From CBDBJR01 sp965206445 (lineage in GTDB: Bacteria; Pseudomonadota; Gammaproteobacteria; Arenicellales; Poriferihabitantaceae): a DNA stretch of 64,000 bases. Positions 54,135 to 63,211 of the stretch are shown here, piece by piece (the stretch's first letter is position 1; the number at the start of each line of letters is the position of its first letter). Below the pieces are notes generated by a model. The model did not search any database. It had not been told where the DNA came from and saw only the letters and a program-made list of their open reading frames with translations. The DNA is taken from NCBI GenBank assembly GCA_965206445.1, contig CBDBJR010000002.1, positions 1,798,001-1,862,000 on the forward strand, read 5' to 3'. The position numbers and the translations under genes were made by a program.

Positions 54135-56666
54135 TCAGCCGCACGCCTCCAGATTCATTTCAAATTCCAGCTCGTTGCTGACCCGCTCAATCAACGCAGT
54201 AACAATGCCAAACAACCGGCTCGATTCCTCATAGTTGGCCTCTGCACAAAAGTGTGCCCGGTTGTCTGTCACCAGTTTCTGCGCAACCGCTCTCTTCTCT
54301 TTTTCAGCGACGGTTATGCGCCCGCCTTTTTTCGGCGGATAAACAACAATTGAGTAGCCCCCCTGGTGGTTCATCATTTTCATTGCCGGCACATCGGTCT
54401 CCCCGTCGCCAATGTAAATCATTCTTGAAAACGGCTGCGGCCGCTCTTCTTCCGCCATAAATTTATTGATTTTTTTGTTATCCCAGCTATTGAGTATCCC
54501 TTTGTTTATCCGAAACAGATACTGCGTTTTGGTGGTATAGTTGACCGAGCTCGCCGCAAAGATCGGGACATCATTCGAATCATAAGAAAAACCCGATGCA
54601 AACACATGTTCAAAATATTGACTGATGTCGCTGCCTTTGATCATTTCTCTCAGCCCGGATGAAATAACGAAATGCTTGATGACCAGCCGATGCCGTTTCC
54701 CCAGCGCGTTAACCGCATCGAACCACTGCATGACTCCGGGGAAATATTCCAATCCCTTTCCATGCCCTCGAATTGAATCCCGGGTAAATTTCATCCGCGC
54801 ATTGCGCGCCTTCTCTATCATCAGCTGCATGTAAGCCAGCACCTCGTCCATGTCCTGCTGTTTCGCTCGCCGATTGACCGCCGCCCAGAACGCCTCCTTC
54901 GACAAACCGACATCGGGTATAAAGCTATTCTCCTGCATGTTGCCCCGGATCAACGTGCCGTCGAAATCGTAGCAAATGGCCAACTCCGGTCTCTTCTTTT
55001 TTGGCTTGTCCATCTCACTGGCGGATTGGTTATTCATGGCATGTTTTTGATTTGAGTCATATTGATATTCAGAGCCATCTATCGACGCCTCTTGCGTTTC
55101 CCGTACCCGGTTTTTCGGATATTCGTCGCGATGAAAAACTTCATCGTATTTGCTTTCTATAGCCCGTATCTCTTTATCGGTCAATGCGCCGAATTCTTTT
55201 TCGCGGCCGCGTTTTGAAAGTCTGCCATTGTTCTGATGCAGGAACCGGATCAGCAAATCAATCAGCTTATCCGGCATATCGATGTAGTTATTGATGAAGC
55301 CGCCAAGCAGATCGTATCTGGTAAGATAATCAATTTCCTCAGGCAGCGTTTTGTTAACGGTCTCTTCAACGCATTCAAACAAAAATTCCGCCTGCCTGGT
55401 CGCATCAAAATAGCGATACAGATCAATCGTCCGGTTCAGGATTTCAACATTGTTTTTGTCGGTCGGACGCCACTCAATCAGATCGAGTGCAGGCCTGGAG
55501 TAATGCTCCAGTGTTCGCCTGTACTCATCAATGCGGTCCAGAATAACGGCTGACACCGGAAAGACCAGATCTGTGGGGATAAAACCCTTTTCCGCCAGAA
55601 CATGATGCAGCAAATAGCGATGAATACGCCCATTGCCATCCTCAAAAGGATGAATAAAGACAAAACCAAACGCAACCAGCGCCGCCATCAGTACCGCGTC
55701 ATAGTCGCTGCCGATCAAGAGTTCATAAGTATCGATTAAGCCCGAAAGAAGGCTTTCCACGTCTTCAGAACGCGCCGAGATATGGACGGGCAGCGGCATG
55801 CCGGTCACCCGATCATGATCGCCGACAAAGCCTCCCTCGACCCGGCATCCGGGCATAACGAAACGGTTATCAACAATCACGACTGATTGAAGATACTCGA
55901 ATTCTTCAACGCTTAATTTGCGCCGCCCGGCTTCGCCGATGATCCTGCCCCATCGTTCAATGCGGGTATGCGGCGGGGTTTCGCCCTCAATCAAGTAGGA
56001 CGCTTTGCTGTCTTTCAGCAACAGGAAGGCAGCAGCGCGGCGCAATAAATCCGCGTGGGTTTTACCGATATGCCCTATCGCCGCCTGTGAAAGGTTCATG
56101 CCAATGAACCGGTCGAGCTTCTCGGTGCGCCTGATCATCGGGCAAAACCGGCGCGACCCCGGCAAATTGTTACGCACACGATGACGCCGGGAATCGCGCG
56201 GCGCCGCCGTATATTGCAGCTCGCCATTGACCAGCGGAACAAAGCTCCCTTGCGTGGCATCCTCTAATTCGAGTCTGGTTTCGGTAAGCCATTCATATAA
56301 AAACCAAATGCACCGGCTATAGGCGCCCGTGGGTTCTGACCGAACGATGGCGGTAATTTCCCGCCGGTCAATGGCATCAAAAAGCGCTTTGAGAACCGCC
56401 AAATCAATGCCTTCGTACTTGAGTGCAAAGGTGAGATGACCGTGCAGCGTGTCCTCCGGCTTATGGCGTGGCGTAAACAGATGCCAGCACTCCCGGTCAT
56501 ACTTTCGGTGCTTGACGCCTATCGCACACAGGTAGTCCGGTGCAGGCACACAGAGCGAATGCCCAGCAATCAACGCGGCATAGCCCGCATACGCAGCACT
56601 GCCTTCCAGTGCCGGGAAAGCGTGAAAAACCTTTATATCTTGTGATTTTTGGTTATATGCTGCCAT
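54135..56666 (-). CDS. Fic-domain AMPylase fused to a HAD-family phosphatase
   Basis: The 843-residue ORF joins two enzymes. The N-terminal half carries a complete Fic motif, HPFEDGNGRIHR, at residues 339-350 and an upstream inhibitory motif SYLIEG at 223-228 (consensus S/T-xxx-E-G/N), marking a class II, self-inhibited Fic protein that probably transfers AMP. The C-terminal part from about residue 555 is a HAD hydrolase with DFDGT (567-571), VISSG (667-671) and GDGETD (753-758). A polar linker lies between them with an internal Met (M544), from which the HAD part could also be made alone. Substrates of both parts are unknown. It is divergent from hipB. Confidence 0.85.
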   Translation of the reverse strand: MAAYNQKSQDIKVFHAFPALEGSAAYAGYAALIAGHSLCVPAPDYLCAIGVKHRKYDRECWHLFTPRHKPEDTLHGHLTFALKYEGIDLAVLKALFDAIDRREITAIVRSEPTGAYSRCIWFLYEWLTETRLELEDATQGSFVPLVNGELQYTAAPRDSRRHRVRNNLPGSRRFCPMIRRTEKLDRFIGMNLSQAAIGHIGKTHADLLRRAAAFLLLKDSKASYLIEGETPPHTRIERWGRIIGEAGRRKLSVEEFEYLQSVVIVDNRFVMPGCRVEGGFVGDHDRVTGMPLPVHISARSEDVESLLSGLIDTYELLIGSDYDAVLMAALVAFGFVFIHPFEDGNGRIHRYLLHHVLAEKGFIPTDLVFPVSAVILDRIDEYRRTLEHYSRPALDLIEWRPTDKNNVEILNRTIDLYRYFDATRQAEFLFECVEETVNKTLPEEIDYLTRYDLLGGFINNYIDMPDKLIDLLIRFLHQNNGRLSKRGREKEFGALTDKEIRAIESKYDEVFHRDEYPKNRVRETQEASIDGSEYQYDSNQKHAMNNQSASEMDKPKKKRPELAICYDFDGTLIRGNMQENSFIPDVGLSKEAFWAAVNRRAKQQDMDEVLAYMQLMIEKARNARMKFTRDSIRGHGKGLEYFPGVMQWFDAVNALGKRHRLVIKHFVISSGLREMIKGSDISQYFEHVFASGFSYDSNDVPIFAASSVNYTTKTQYLFRINKGILNSWDNKKINKFMAEEERPQPFSRMIYIGDGETDVPAMKMMNHQGGYSIVVYPPKKGGRITVAEKEKRAVAQKLVTDNRAHFCAEANYEESSRLFGIVTALIERVSNELEFEMNLEACG

Positions 56667-56730
56667 TTTCGTGAATTTCTAAATTTAATCTTTTCTATCC
56701 AGGTGTGGTTGCGGTTTTTTGCAGCATGCG

Positions 56731-56746
56731 TGAAAAACGATTTTCA
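56731..56746 (+). promoter_or_regulatory. Palindrome upstream of hipB, possible operator
   Basis: TGAAAA-ACGA-TTTTCA is a perfect 6-bp inverted repeat with a 4-bp centre. Two further GTGAAAAA/TGAAAAAT half-sites follow (about 56751 and 56780). It sits in the AT-rich divergent region 56667-56921, a plausible place for autoregulation by the HTH protein; this is inference. Confidence 0.35.
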
Positions 56747-56828
56747 TCCATGAAAAATGATTATATATCATACGTTATGTGAAAAATAATAATTATTGCC
56801 GCGTTTTGCTGCCAACCGGACAATTCAC

Positions 56829-56856
56829 TTGCTTTTTTTACGCATATCGATATATT
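56829..56856 (+). promoter_or_regulatory. Possible promoter for hipB
   Basis: TTGCTT (56829-56834), a 16-bp spacer and TATATT (56851-56856) lie about 66 bp before the hipB ATG. Confidence 0.3.
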
Positions 56857-56921
56857 GCCTGTTATCGCAGTCATTAAGCGGTTTAATGGCTATAAAGATA
56901 GGCATATACATAAAAATTGAC

Positions 56922-57254
56922 ATGGCAAAACAACGCACTTATTCAAAACATACCCAGGCAGTCGCCCTGTTGCTCGGCGAACAAATCAAGCTGGGGCGCA
57001 AGCAGAAAAAGTGGACCGAGAAAAACCTGGCTGAGCGAGCGGGTATTTCCAGAGCCACCCTGCAAAAAATCGAAAACGGCGGTATGAACTGCGCTATCGG
57101 TCTGGTCTTTGAGGCGGCCACCCTGGTTGGCGTCACGTTGTTCGAGCAAGACACGCCCGCCCTCAACAGGCGAATCGAGGACACCCGGGGCAAATTGGTC
57201 TTGCTGCCCCGGCGCATAAAAACCCGCCCCCCGGTGGTGGACGATGACTTCTAG
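56922..57254 (+). CDS. hipB: HipB-like HTH antitoxin/repressor
   Basis: The 110-residue protein has an XRE-type helix-turn-helix, NLAERAGISRATLQKIENGG, in residues of the central part. It overlaps the hipA-like gene by 11 bp, the normal hipBA layout. HipB binds and neutralises HipA and represses the operon. The ATG at 56922 is preferred; the upstream reading adds a hydrophobic run unlike the family. Confidence 0.85.
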   Translation: MAKQRTYSKHTQAVALLLGEQIKLGRKQKKWTEKNLAERAGISRATLQKIENGGMNCAIGLVFEAATLVGVTLFEQDTPALNRRIEDTRGKLVLLPRRIKTRPPVVDDDF

Positions 57255-57810
57255 CGACCGATACAAAGAAGCGTTCGTCTGGATCTGGCTGCCCAACGAG
57301 ACCAGGCCGGTCATCGCCGGCAGGCTATGGGAAAATAACGGCACCATCCTGTTCCACTACGGCAAGCGCTATCTGGAACGGCTGCACGATACCGCGCCGG
57401 CCATGTCGATATATGCACCGGAACTGCCGCTAAGGGTCGGCGAATTGCAACCGCTCAACGGGCTGAGCATCGCCGGCTGTATCCGTGACGCCGCCCCCGA
57501 CGCATGGGGGCGGCGGGTCATTGTCAATAAAAAATCAGACCATCAGGCCGCCACCGCGGATCTGGATGAATTGACCTGTCTGTTGGAATCCGGTTCCGAC
57601 CGTATCGGCGCACTCGATTTTCAACGCTCGCCATCCGAATACGTACCGCGCCATGCAGCCAATATCAGTATGGATGAGTTGATTGCATCGGCTGAAAAAG
57701 TAGAACGGGGCGTGCCGCTCACGGCGGAACTGGATCAGGCTCTGTTCCATGCCACCTCCGTTGGCGGCACTCGACCAAAAGCTCTTGATCGAAGAACATT
57801 GATCCTCTGA
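57244..57810 (+). pseudogene. hipA: HipA toxin, truncated after the N-terminal domain
   Basis: The first about 180 residues match HipA: an N-subdomain with AGRLWENNGTILFHYGKRYL, IRDAAPDAWGRRVI, and the start of the kinase glycine-rich loop, SVGGTRPKAL. The frame then ends at 57810, whereas HipA is usually about 430 residues. The whole catalytic core is missing. It is probably non-toxic, leaving hipB as an orphan regulator. AT-rich foreign sequence begins directly after. Confidence 0.85.
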
Positions 57811-57863
57811 GAATGATTTACTGTATTATAACCAATTATGACAATTAATCGGAGTTACCTAAA

Positions 57864-58646
57864 ATGATACTCAAAAAAGGAAGCAACGGTGGAGCTGTAA
57901 AGAGGCTTCAAAAATTTCTTAAAACCGGAGTAGATGGAATCTTTGGACCGGAAACAGAGAAAGCTGTTAAAAAATGGCAACGCGATAATGGGTTAAAGCC
58001 CGATGGACTTGTGGGGTTAGTCACATTAGATAAAATGGATCTTTTTGATGAAACTTACAAAAAATGCACTATTCAAGGCTCCGCTTTTCCAGGCAAGCCT
58101 ATTAAATCTAATCTGAAAATAGAATTGAATGCCTGCATGATAAATGAATATTTACCGGAATTAAAAAAAGCCATGGGTAATGATCCTAAAGGATTTCAAT
58201 TATTATGTACTATTATGGCACATCATGAGGGATTTAAAGAAGGTACAAGATCGTATCGGACCAATAATCCTGGTAATATCGGAAATACAGACCGTGGAAG
58301 AAACAAATGTAATTCTACCCTTAAAAGTGGCATACTTTTGCAAAAGAAGTATATACTAAAAATCGTAAACGGAAAGCACAGTGCCTATCCTTTAAACGCA
58401 ACTAAAATTATTAGACCTTATTGTAGTCCCGAAATTGCTAGAAATTCTAAAACCTATGGAATGAGCCCGTACCTTCCTGGTTATAAATTTAAATTTACTG
58501 GTCAAATAGACCAATTTGTTAAAATATATTCTACAGCTGCAAGAGGGGGGAATAGCTACCTATCTATGATTATATCTTATTTTAAGCAACATGAAATTAA
58601 CATTCGCCCTGACTCTAAAATACAAAACATTATCAAACTTACCTAA
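57864..58646 (+). CDS. Peptidoglycan-binding domain plus lysozyme-like protein, AT-rich, probably phage-derived
   Basis: The 260-residue protein begins with a PG_binding_1 domain (residues 3-58: KGSNGGAVKRLQKFLKTGVD, IFGPETEKAVKKWQR, PDGLVG). The rest has IMAHHEGF with candidate catalytic E122 and YRTNNPGNIGN, which recall muramidase or transglycosylase domains of phage and secreted effectors. No signal peptide is present, so release would need a holin, a secretion system or lysis. It has a GGAG site before the ATG. Its base composition is far more AT-rich than the neighbours. The lytic activity is inferred. Confidence 0.6.
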   Translation: MILKKGSNGGAVKRLQKFLKTGVDGIFGPETEKAVKKWQRDNGLKPDGLVGLVTLDKMDLFDETYKKCTIQGSAFPGKPIKSNLKIELNACMINEYLPELKKAMGNDPKGFQLLCTIMAHHEGFKEGTRSYRTNNPGNIGNTDRGRNKCNSTLKSGILLQKKYILKIVNGKHSAYPLNATKIIRPYCSPEIARNSKTYGMSPYLPGYKFKFTGQIDQFVKIYSTAARGGNSYLSMIISYFKQHEINIRPDSKIQNIIKLT

Positions 58647-58711
58647 GGCAACTCTGATTTATTGCCATAATTGTTTATAATACTGTGCCTCATTGTCAGA
58701 GGAACAATGTC

Positions 58712-59008
58712 ATGTAACAAACCCTTTCCGAAAACGGATTCGAGAAATTTCGCAAGAAGACCCATAAAGAGAAATTCCTGGAAGAGGTGGAGACTCTTAT
58801 CCCCTGGAAAGAACTGACCGAAGTAATCAAGCCCTTTTATCCCCATCCAAAGGGAGCGGAATGTCGCCCGATAGGCATCGAACGCATGTTGTGGATCCTC
58901 CAGCATTGGTTTAACCTGTCGGACCCAGCCACAGAAGAAGTCTTGTACGACTCCCGCGCATTGCGTCGGCTCGTGAAGTTTCTACACACCTCGAATGGCG
59001 ACCACTGA
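58712..59008 (+). pseudogene. IS5-family transposase fragment
   Basis: The frame from 58718 encodes TLSENGFEKFRKKTHKEKFL and, further on, TLIPWKELTEVIKPFYPHP and LQHWFNLSDPATEEVLYDS, the N-terminal region of IS5-type transposases. The presumed ATG (58712) is followed at once by TAA. Two residues are missing after ERML, and the reading ends at 59008 before any catalytic residue. A TATAAT at 58676-58681 may be the old promoter. It is non-functional. Confidence 0.8.
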
Positions 59009-59060
59009 GCCATCGAATCACCAAAGAAATTTCTCAGGCCAGGCACGCCACAAAGCGACT

Positions 59061-59426
59061 TCACGCTACCACGTTTTTATCAGACCACACCGCGTACTCG
59101 TTGCCGTTGGGGTCGCCAAAGTGAAAGCGGCGCCCGCCGGGAAATGAGAACATCGGTTTGACAATCGAGCCGCCGGCCTGCTCTATCCTGGCCCGGGTTT
59201 GCTCCAGGTTTTTGCTGTAGAAAACGATCAGTGCGCTGCCATTGTGGGTGGAGGCGGACAGGTCGGATTGGAAGAACCCCCCGTCAATGCCGGCGTTCGA
59301 AAAGGCGGTATATTCGGGCCCGTAATCGACAAACGACCAGCCGAAGACCTCGGCGAAGAATGTCTTGGTTGCTTTCAGGTCTTTCGCCGGAAATTCCACG
59401 TAGGTTATTTTTTCGTGGCGGTTCAT
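59061..59426 (-). CDS. VOC-family (glyoxalase/bleomycin resistance-like) protein
   Basis: The 121-residue protein has the single VOC fold pattern: ITYVEFPAKDLKATKTFFAE at the start and RRFHFGDPNGNEYAVWSD at the end. Such proteins bind a metal and act in detoxification, resistance or ring cleavage; the role is not known here. It lies intact between two transposon remnants. Confidence 0.82.
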   Translation of the reverse strand: MNRHEKITYVEFPAKDLKATKTFFAEVFGWSFVDYGPEYTAFSNAGIDGGFFQSDLSASTHNGSALIVFYSKNLEQTRARIEQAGGSIVKPMFSFPGGRRFHFGDPNGNEYAVWSDKNVVA

Positions 59427-59497
59427 TGCTGTCTTGCACGGGTAGGGAGATGCATCTGCCTGATCACGTAATCATCTATCCGGGAAATGTCCATCCG

Positions 59498-60538
59498 CTA
59501 TCGCGATCCGGCCGGCATTCTGCGGCAAACAAAGGTAGGAAAACAGCGCACGGCTAAAAAAGCCGGAGACCGTGTATGGGTCCAATACCTTTGGCACTGT
59601 GGCAGTTGTTGGAAGCCGAATTGTATCGGAGTTTGCAGACCGCGGCTATGGTGGGGAATGACGGTGTTATATTCGACCAGCCAGGCAGCCATTTTGCGGT
59701 TAAACAAGGCCAGGTCCGTGAACAGCAAATCGGCGTGATAATCCACGAACTGCTCCTGTATGGTGCGGTTGAAGCGCTCACAATGGGCATTCATTTTGGG
59801 TGACCTGGGGTAAGTCCACCAGTGGACAATACCGAGCTGATTAAGGCGTTGCTGGAAATCGCCCATGAACTCAGAACCATTATCGGAGAGCAGGAATTGC
59901 GATTGCACGGGCAGCAGGTCGGTGAGCGCCTCCAGGGCGATGGTGGTGTTGCGGCTGGTAGCGGAATTGGCCGCAAAGGCAATGGCAAAGCGGCTGTTGG
60001 GGTCGATGAAGGTGAACAGGTAGCGGCGGATGCCGTCGCGCAGGCGCATCACGGTATCGCAGGCAAACAGGGCCAGTGGCAGCGGCCGGCAGTGTTTGGG
60101 TTTGCGTGTTTTGCGGGTACGCAGTAACGGTTTGAGGCGCCCGGTAGGTGAGATACGCGCGGGAGCGTGGCGCATTTTATGCGGGTCTTTGGCAATGATG
60201 CGCCCGATGGTGGAGACGCTCGGCAGCGCCAGTCGCCGCTGTGCGCACCAGTCTCGTAATAACACATGGAGTCTGGCCTTGCCGAGGTTGGGGTATTGTC
60301 GGCGCAATTGCCGGATTTGCTCGCTCAGGAGCGGTGGCGTGACTGGTCGCCTGCGCCGGTGCGGTACACAGGATTCAGGCGTGAGCGCGGCGGCGTTGCC
60401 GGCGTTGTGTTTGAGGGTCTGACGCCAGCGATAGAGCGTACGGATGCTGACCTTAAAGGCCTCGCTGGCAGCGATTTTGCCGTGCCGATCGGAAAACGCC
60501 AGGATCGCAAGGCGGTGTTGGGCATGTTTGGAAGTCAT
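59498..60538 (-). mobile_element. IS481-type transposase, copy 1
   Basis: The 346-residue ORF has an N-terminal helix-turn-helix (AILAFSDRHGKIAASEAFKV) and an integrase-core DDE triad: ACDTVM, SDNGSEF and NAHCERFN. The family-typical end is QCQRYWTHT; here the frame runs on about 24 residues (SPAFLAVRCF and beyond), so the true 3' end of the element is probably near 59575. The ATG at 60538 is chosen. It appears complete. Terminal repeats could not be fixed with confidence. A second, truncated copy lies at 61968. Confidence 0.85.
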
Positions 60539-61010
60539 CCCCCAAACATGCCCTGAATGGGCTACTCGGTAAAACCCCCGGATGCGGTATCCGGCATGGT
60601 GAATTTGCATGGCTCTCCTCTTGGGGCGGAGTGCCAACCGTTTCTGAGCTTATACAGAGTTTTTCCCAAAATTAAGAAATATTGATTGGCTGATTGGCCC
60701 TGAAACCCTGTCGTTTCCCATCAATCCACCCATAAATATGCCAATGCCCCTACATTAGCTTTGCAATCCATCAGACTCGATCAAACCCAACCGTTTTAAT
60801 GGTGAATACCCGAATCTTAACCAGCCAACTCCCTGCCATACCATGCAGCAGGTTGAAAAAGGGGAATCGCCTCGCACACCATCAGAGCTTACGGCAGTGC
60901 ACGGCTTTGCAGTAACCGTCCCTGCCGGGCTAAAGCAGATTCTTTATCCTTCGGCTGTCCCGGGCCTCTTGCCTTTGCCTCGTTGTGCGGGCGTTACCCG
61001 CGCTCGATAT
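60539..61010. other. 472-bp gap beyond IS481 copy 1
   Basis: The gap begins with the transposase leader and carries TTTTCCCAAAATTAAG at 60661, a sequence nearly repeated at 61957 beside IS copy 2. A 60-codon open frame at 60843-61025 (with TVPAGLKQILYPSAVPGLLP) has no family I recognise and overlaps the end of the toxin-like gene, so it is not called. Confidence 0.5.
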
Positions 61011-61886
61011 CTAAAGTTGCTCTGATGAAGCGACAATCTCACCAACAACAGCAGATTCACCGGTAATCTCAAACTCCAACAAGACAGGAGCAATAGACAG
61101 AATGCCGGTAGCGCGCTGCTTACCGATTGGACGATCACGGAACCAGGCCGCGTGCGGGTCCGTATCAAGACCAAAGCCTGAGATGACCGTGGCAAAGTGA
61201 TCGATGCTATTGAACATGGAAGTCCACTCATTACGGGCCTTAACAGTGATGCCGTAATCCACCCCGGTGAATACACGCGCCTTCTGTGTGAAGTCCGCGA
61301 TTTCCTTGACAGTAGACAGTATCAGCCTGGTCTTCGGAGGCACCGACACCGAGGTTATTGTAGACCGTGAGGTTGACTCTGTATTTCCCCACTGGCGCTC
61401 GTAGCTGGATGAGACTTCAGCGGTAATCGTAGTCTCGCCTTGAACCACACCCACACTATAACCGAACTTCTGTTCAATAGCTATCGAGTAACCCACGCCA
61501 ACAGTCTGCGACAAGGTCCGCTCAGCTGAAGAGCTATGCTCATACTCACGGGTAATAGTAGCCGCTGAGTTGTTGCTAATGGTGCTTATCTGCGAATCAA
61601 TCCTGGTACTATTCGAGACAACCGGATTGTCAAACTCAGTATCTGCAAGGGTGGTCGGCCGGATATTTGAGAACTCGATATAGCCCTCGTCTCCAAGGCT
61701 GCAACGCAACGTCCCGGCTTTTGGCAGGCTATACCATTCGACCCGACCACGTTGGGGGTCATTCTCCGTGAAATGCCCGGCGTTGTAATGGTTCCAGGCA
61801 TTTCTGGGTAATGGTTTTAGAATGTGAAAGCCGATGTCTCTGGCGGTAGATTGCAGTGCTGCGAGCACTTCTGGTGTAATCGACAT
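61011..61886 (-). CDS. Aerolysin/ETX-MTX2-like beta-pore-forming protein (putative)
   Basis: The 291-residue protein has a globular N-terminus (WNHYNAGHFTENDPQRGRVE). A long Ser/Thr-rich alternating stretch follows (residues about 95-190: STISNNSAATITREYEHSSS, GVGYSIAIEQKFGYSVGVV, SSSYERQWGNTESTSRSTI), then SVSVPPKTRLILSTV. Extended amphipathic strands of Ser/Thr followed by a VPP-type turn are typical of aerolysin-fold toxins. No classical signal peptide is seen. The call is from pattern alone. The gene lies between two IS481-type copies on the same strand. GAGG precedes the ATG at 61886. Confidence 0.55.
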   Translation of the reverse strand: MSITPEVLAALQSTARDIGFHILKPLPRNAWNHYNAGHFTENDPQRGRVEWYSLPKAGTLRCSLGDEGYIEFSNIRPTTLADTEFDNPVVSNSTRIDSQISTISNNSAATITREYEHSSSAERTLSQTVGVGYSIAIEQKFGYSVGVVQGETTITAEVSSSYERQWGNTESTSRSTITSVSVPPKTRLILSTVKEIADFTQKARVFTGVDYGITVKARNEWTSMFNSIDHFATVISGFGLDTDPHAAWFRDRPIGKQRATGILSIAPVLLEFEITGESAVVGEIVASSEQL

Positions 61887-61967
61887 GATAATGCGTCCTC
61901 GTAATTGGTAAATGTCTCTGGATGAAGAATTAAAACACAGGAAGGATAACCGCCCTGTTTCCCAAAA

Positions 61968-62805
61968 TCAAGGAAATATATGGATCCAATACCTTTGGCA
62001 CTGTGGCAGTTGTTGGAAGCCGAATTGTATCGGAGTTTGCAGACCGAGGCTATGGTGGGGAATGACGGTGTTATATTCGACCAGCCAGGCGGCCATTTTG
62101 CGGTTAAACAAGGCCAGGTCAGTGAACAGCAAGTCGGCGTGATAATCCACGAACTGCTCCTGTATGGTGCGGTTGAAGCGCTCACAATGGGCATTCATTT
62201 TGGGTGACCTGGGGTAAGCCCACCAATGGACAATACCGAGCTGATTAAGGCGTTGGTGGAAATCGCCCATGAACTCAGAACCGTTATCGGAGAGCAGGAA
62301 TTGCGGTTGCACGGGCAGCAGGTCGGTGAGCGCCTCCAGAACGATGGTGGTGTTGCGGCTGGTAGCGGAATTGGCCGCAAAGGCAATGGCAAAGCGGCTG
62401 TTGGGGTCGATAAAGGTGAACAGGTAGCGGCGGATGCCGTCGCGCAGGCGCATCACGGTATCACAGGCAAACAGGGCCAGTGGCGGCGACCGGTAGTGTC
62501 TGGGTTTGCGTGTTTTGCGGGTACGCAGCAGCGGTTTGAGGCGCCCGGTGGGTGAGATACGCGCGGGAGCGTGGCGCATTTTATGCGGGTCTTTGGCAAT
62601 AATGCGCCCGATGGTGGAGACGCTCGGCAGCGCCAGTCGCCGCTGTGCGCACCAGTCGCGTAATAATACATGGAGTTTGGCCTTGCCGAGGTTGGGGTAT
62701 TGTCGGCGCAATTGCCGGATTTGCTCGCTCAGGACCGGTGGCGTGGCCGGTCGCCTGCGCCGGTGCGGTACACAGGATTTAGGCGTGAGCGCGGCGGCGG
62801 CGGAT
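61968..62805 (-). mobile_element. IS481-type transposase, copy 2, 5'-truncated
   Basis: From about ALTPKSCVPHRRRR to QCQRYWIHIFP, this copy is nearly identical to copy 1 at both DNA and protein level and keeps the DDE residues (ACDTVM, SDNGSEF, NAHCERFN). It lacks the first about 80 residues, including the helix-turn-helix. It is joined in frame to a cysS fragment, giving an open frame from 63143 to 61968. Unaided transposition is unlikely. Confidence 0.85.
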
Positions 62806-63143
62806 GCCGGGGGCAGTTTGCTCAGGGCCAGATAGAGCCGGGTCAGCCCGCTGCGGGCGTTGTCCAATGCGCCGTCGGCGTAATTCAGCGGGCTGCGGTA
62901 ATGGCTGGTCAGCATCATAAACCGGATAATCTCGCCCATGCGCTGCGGCCGGTCGTCGCGCTCGAGGATTTCCCGGATGGTGAGAAAATTGCCCAGCGAT
63001 TTCGCCATTTTTTCATCGTCCACCTGCACATAGCCGTTGTGCATCCACAGGTTGGCGAAGCGCTCGCCGGTCGCGCCTTCGCTTTGCGCAATCTCGTTTT
63101 CATAGCGCGGGAATTTAAGGTCGGCAGTGGTCAGACCCGGCAC
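62806..63143 (-). pseudogene. cysS: Cysteinyl-tRNA synthetase (cysS) fragment
   Basis: About 105 residues match the middle of CysS: ENEIAQSEGATGERFANLWM, the KMSKS-type loop KMAKSLGNFLTIREI and IRFMMLTSHYRSPLNYADGA. The usual FPHHENE, which carries a zinc-ligand histidine, reads FPRYENE. Sequence upstream of DLKFP (63126 onwards) no longer resembles CysS. The fragment lacks the Rossmann N-terminus and the C-terminus. A working cysS must lie elsewhere. Confidence 0.85.
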
Positions 63144-63211
63144 CTCGGCAACGGTGCGGGCGCTGCTTTCAGGATGGTCAGAATTGGTTTGAAATCACGG
63201 GGATCCACAAA

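Noticed and set aside
60843..61025. 60-codon ORF at the edge of the toxin-like gene
   Set aside because: No recognisable family, overlap with the opposite gene end, and no ribosome binding site.
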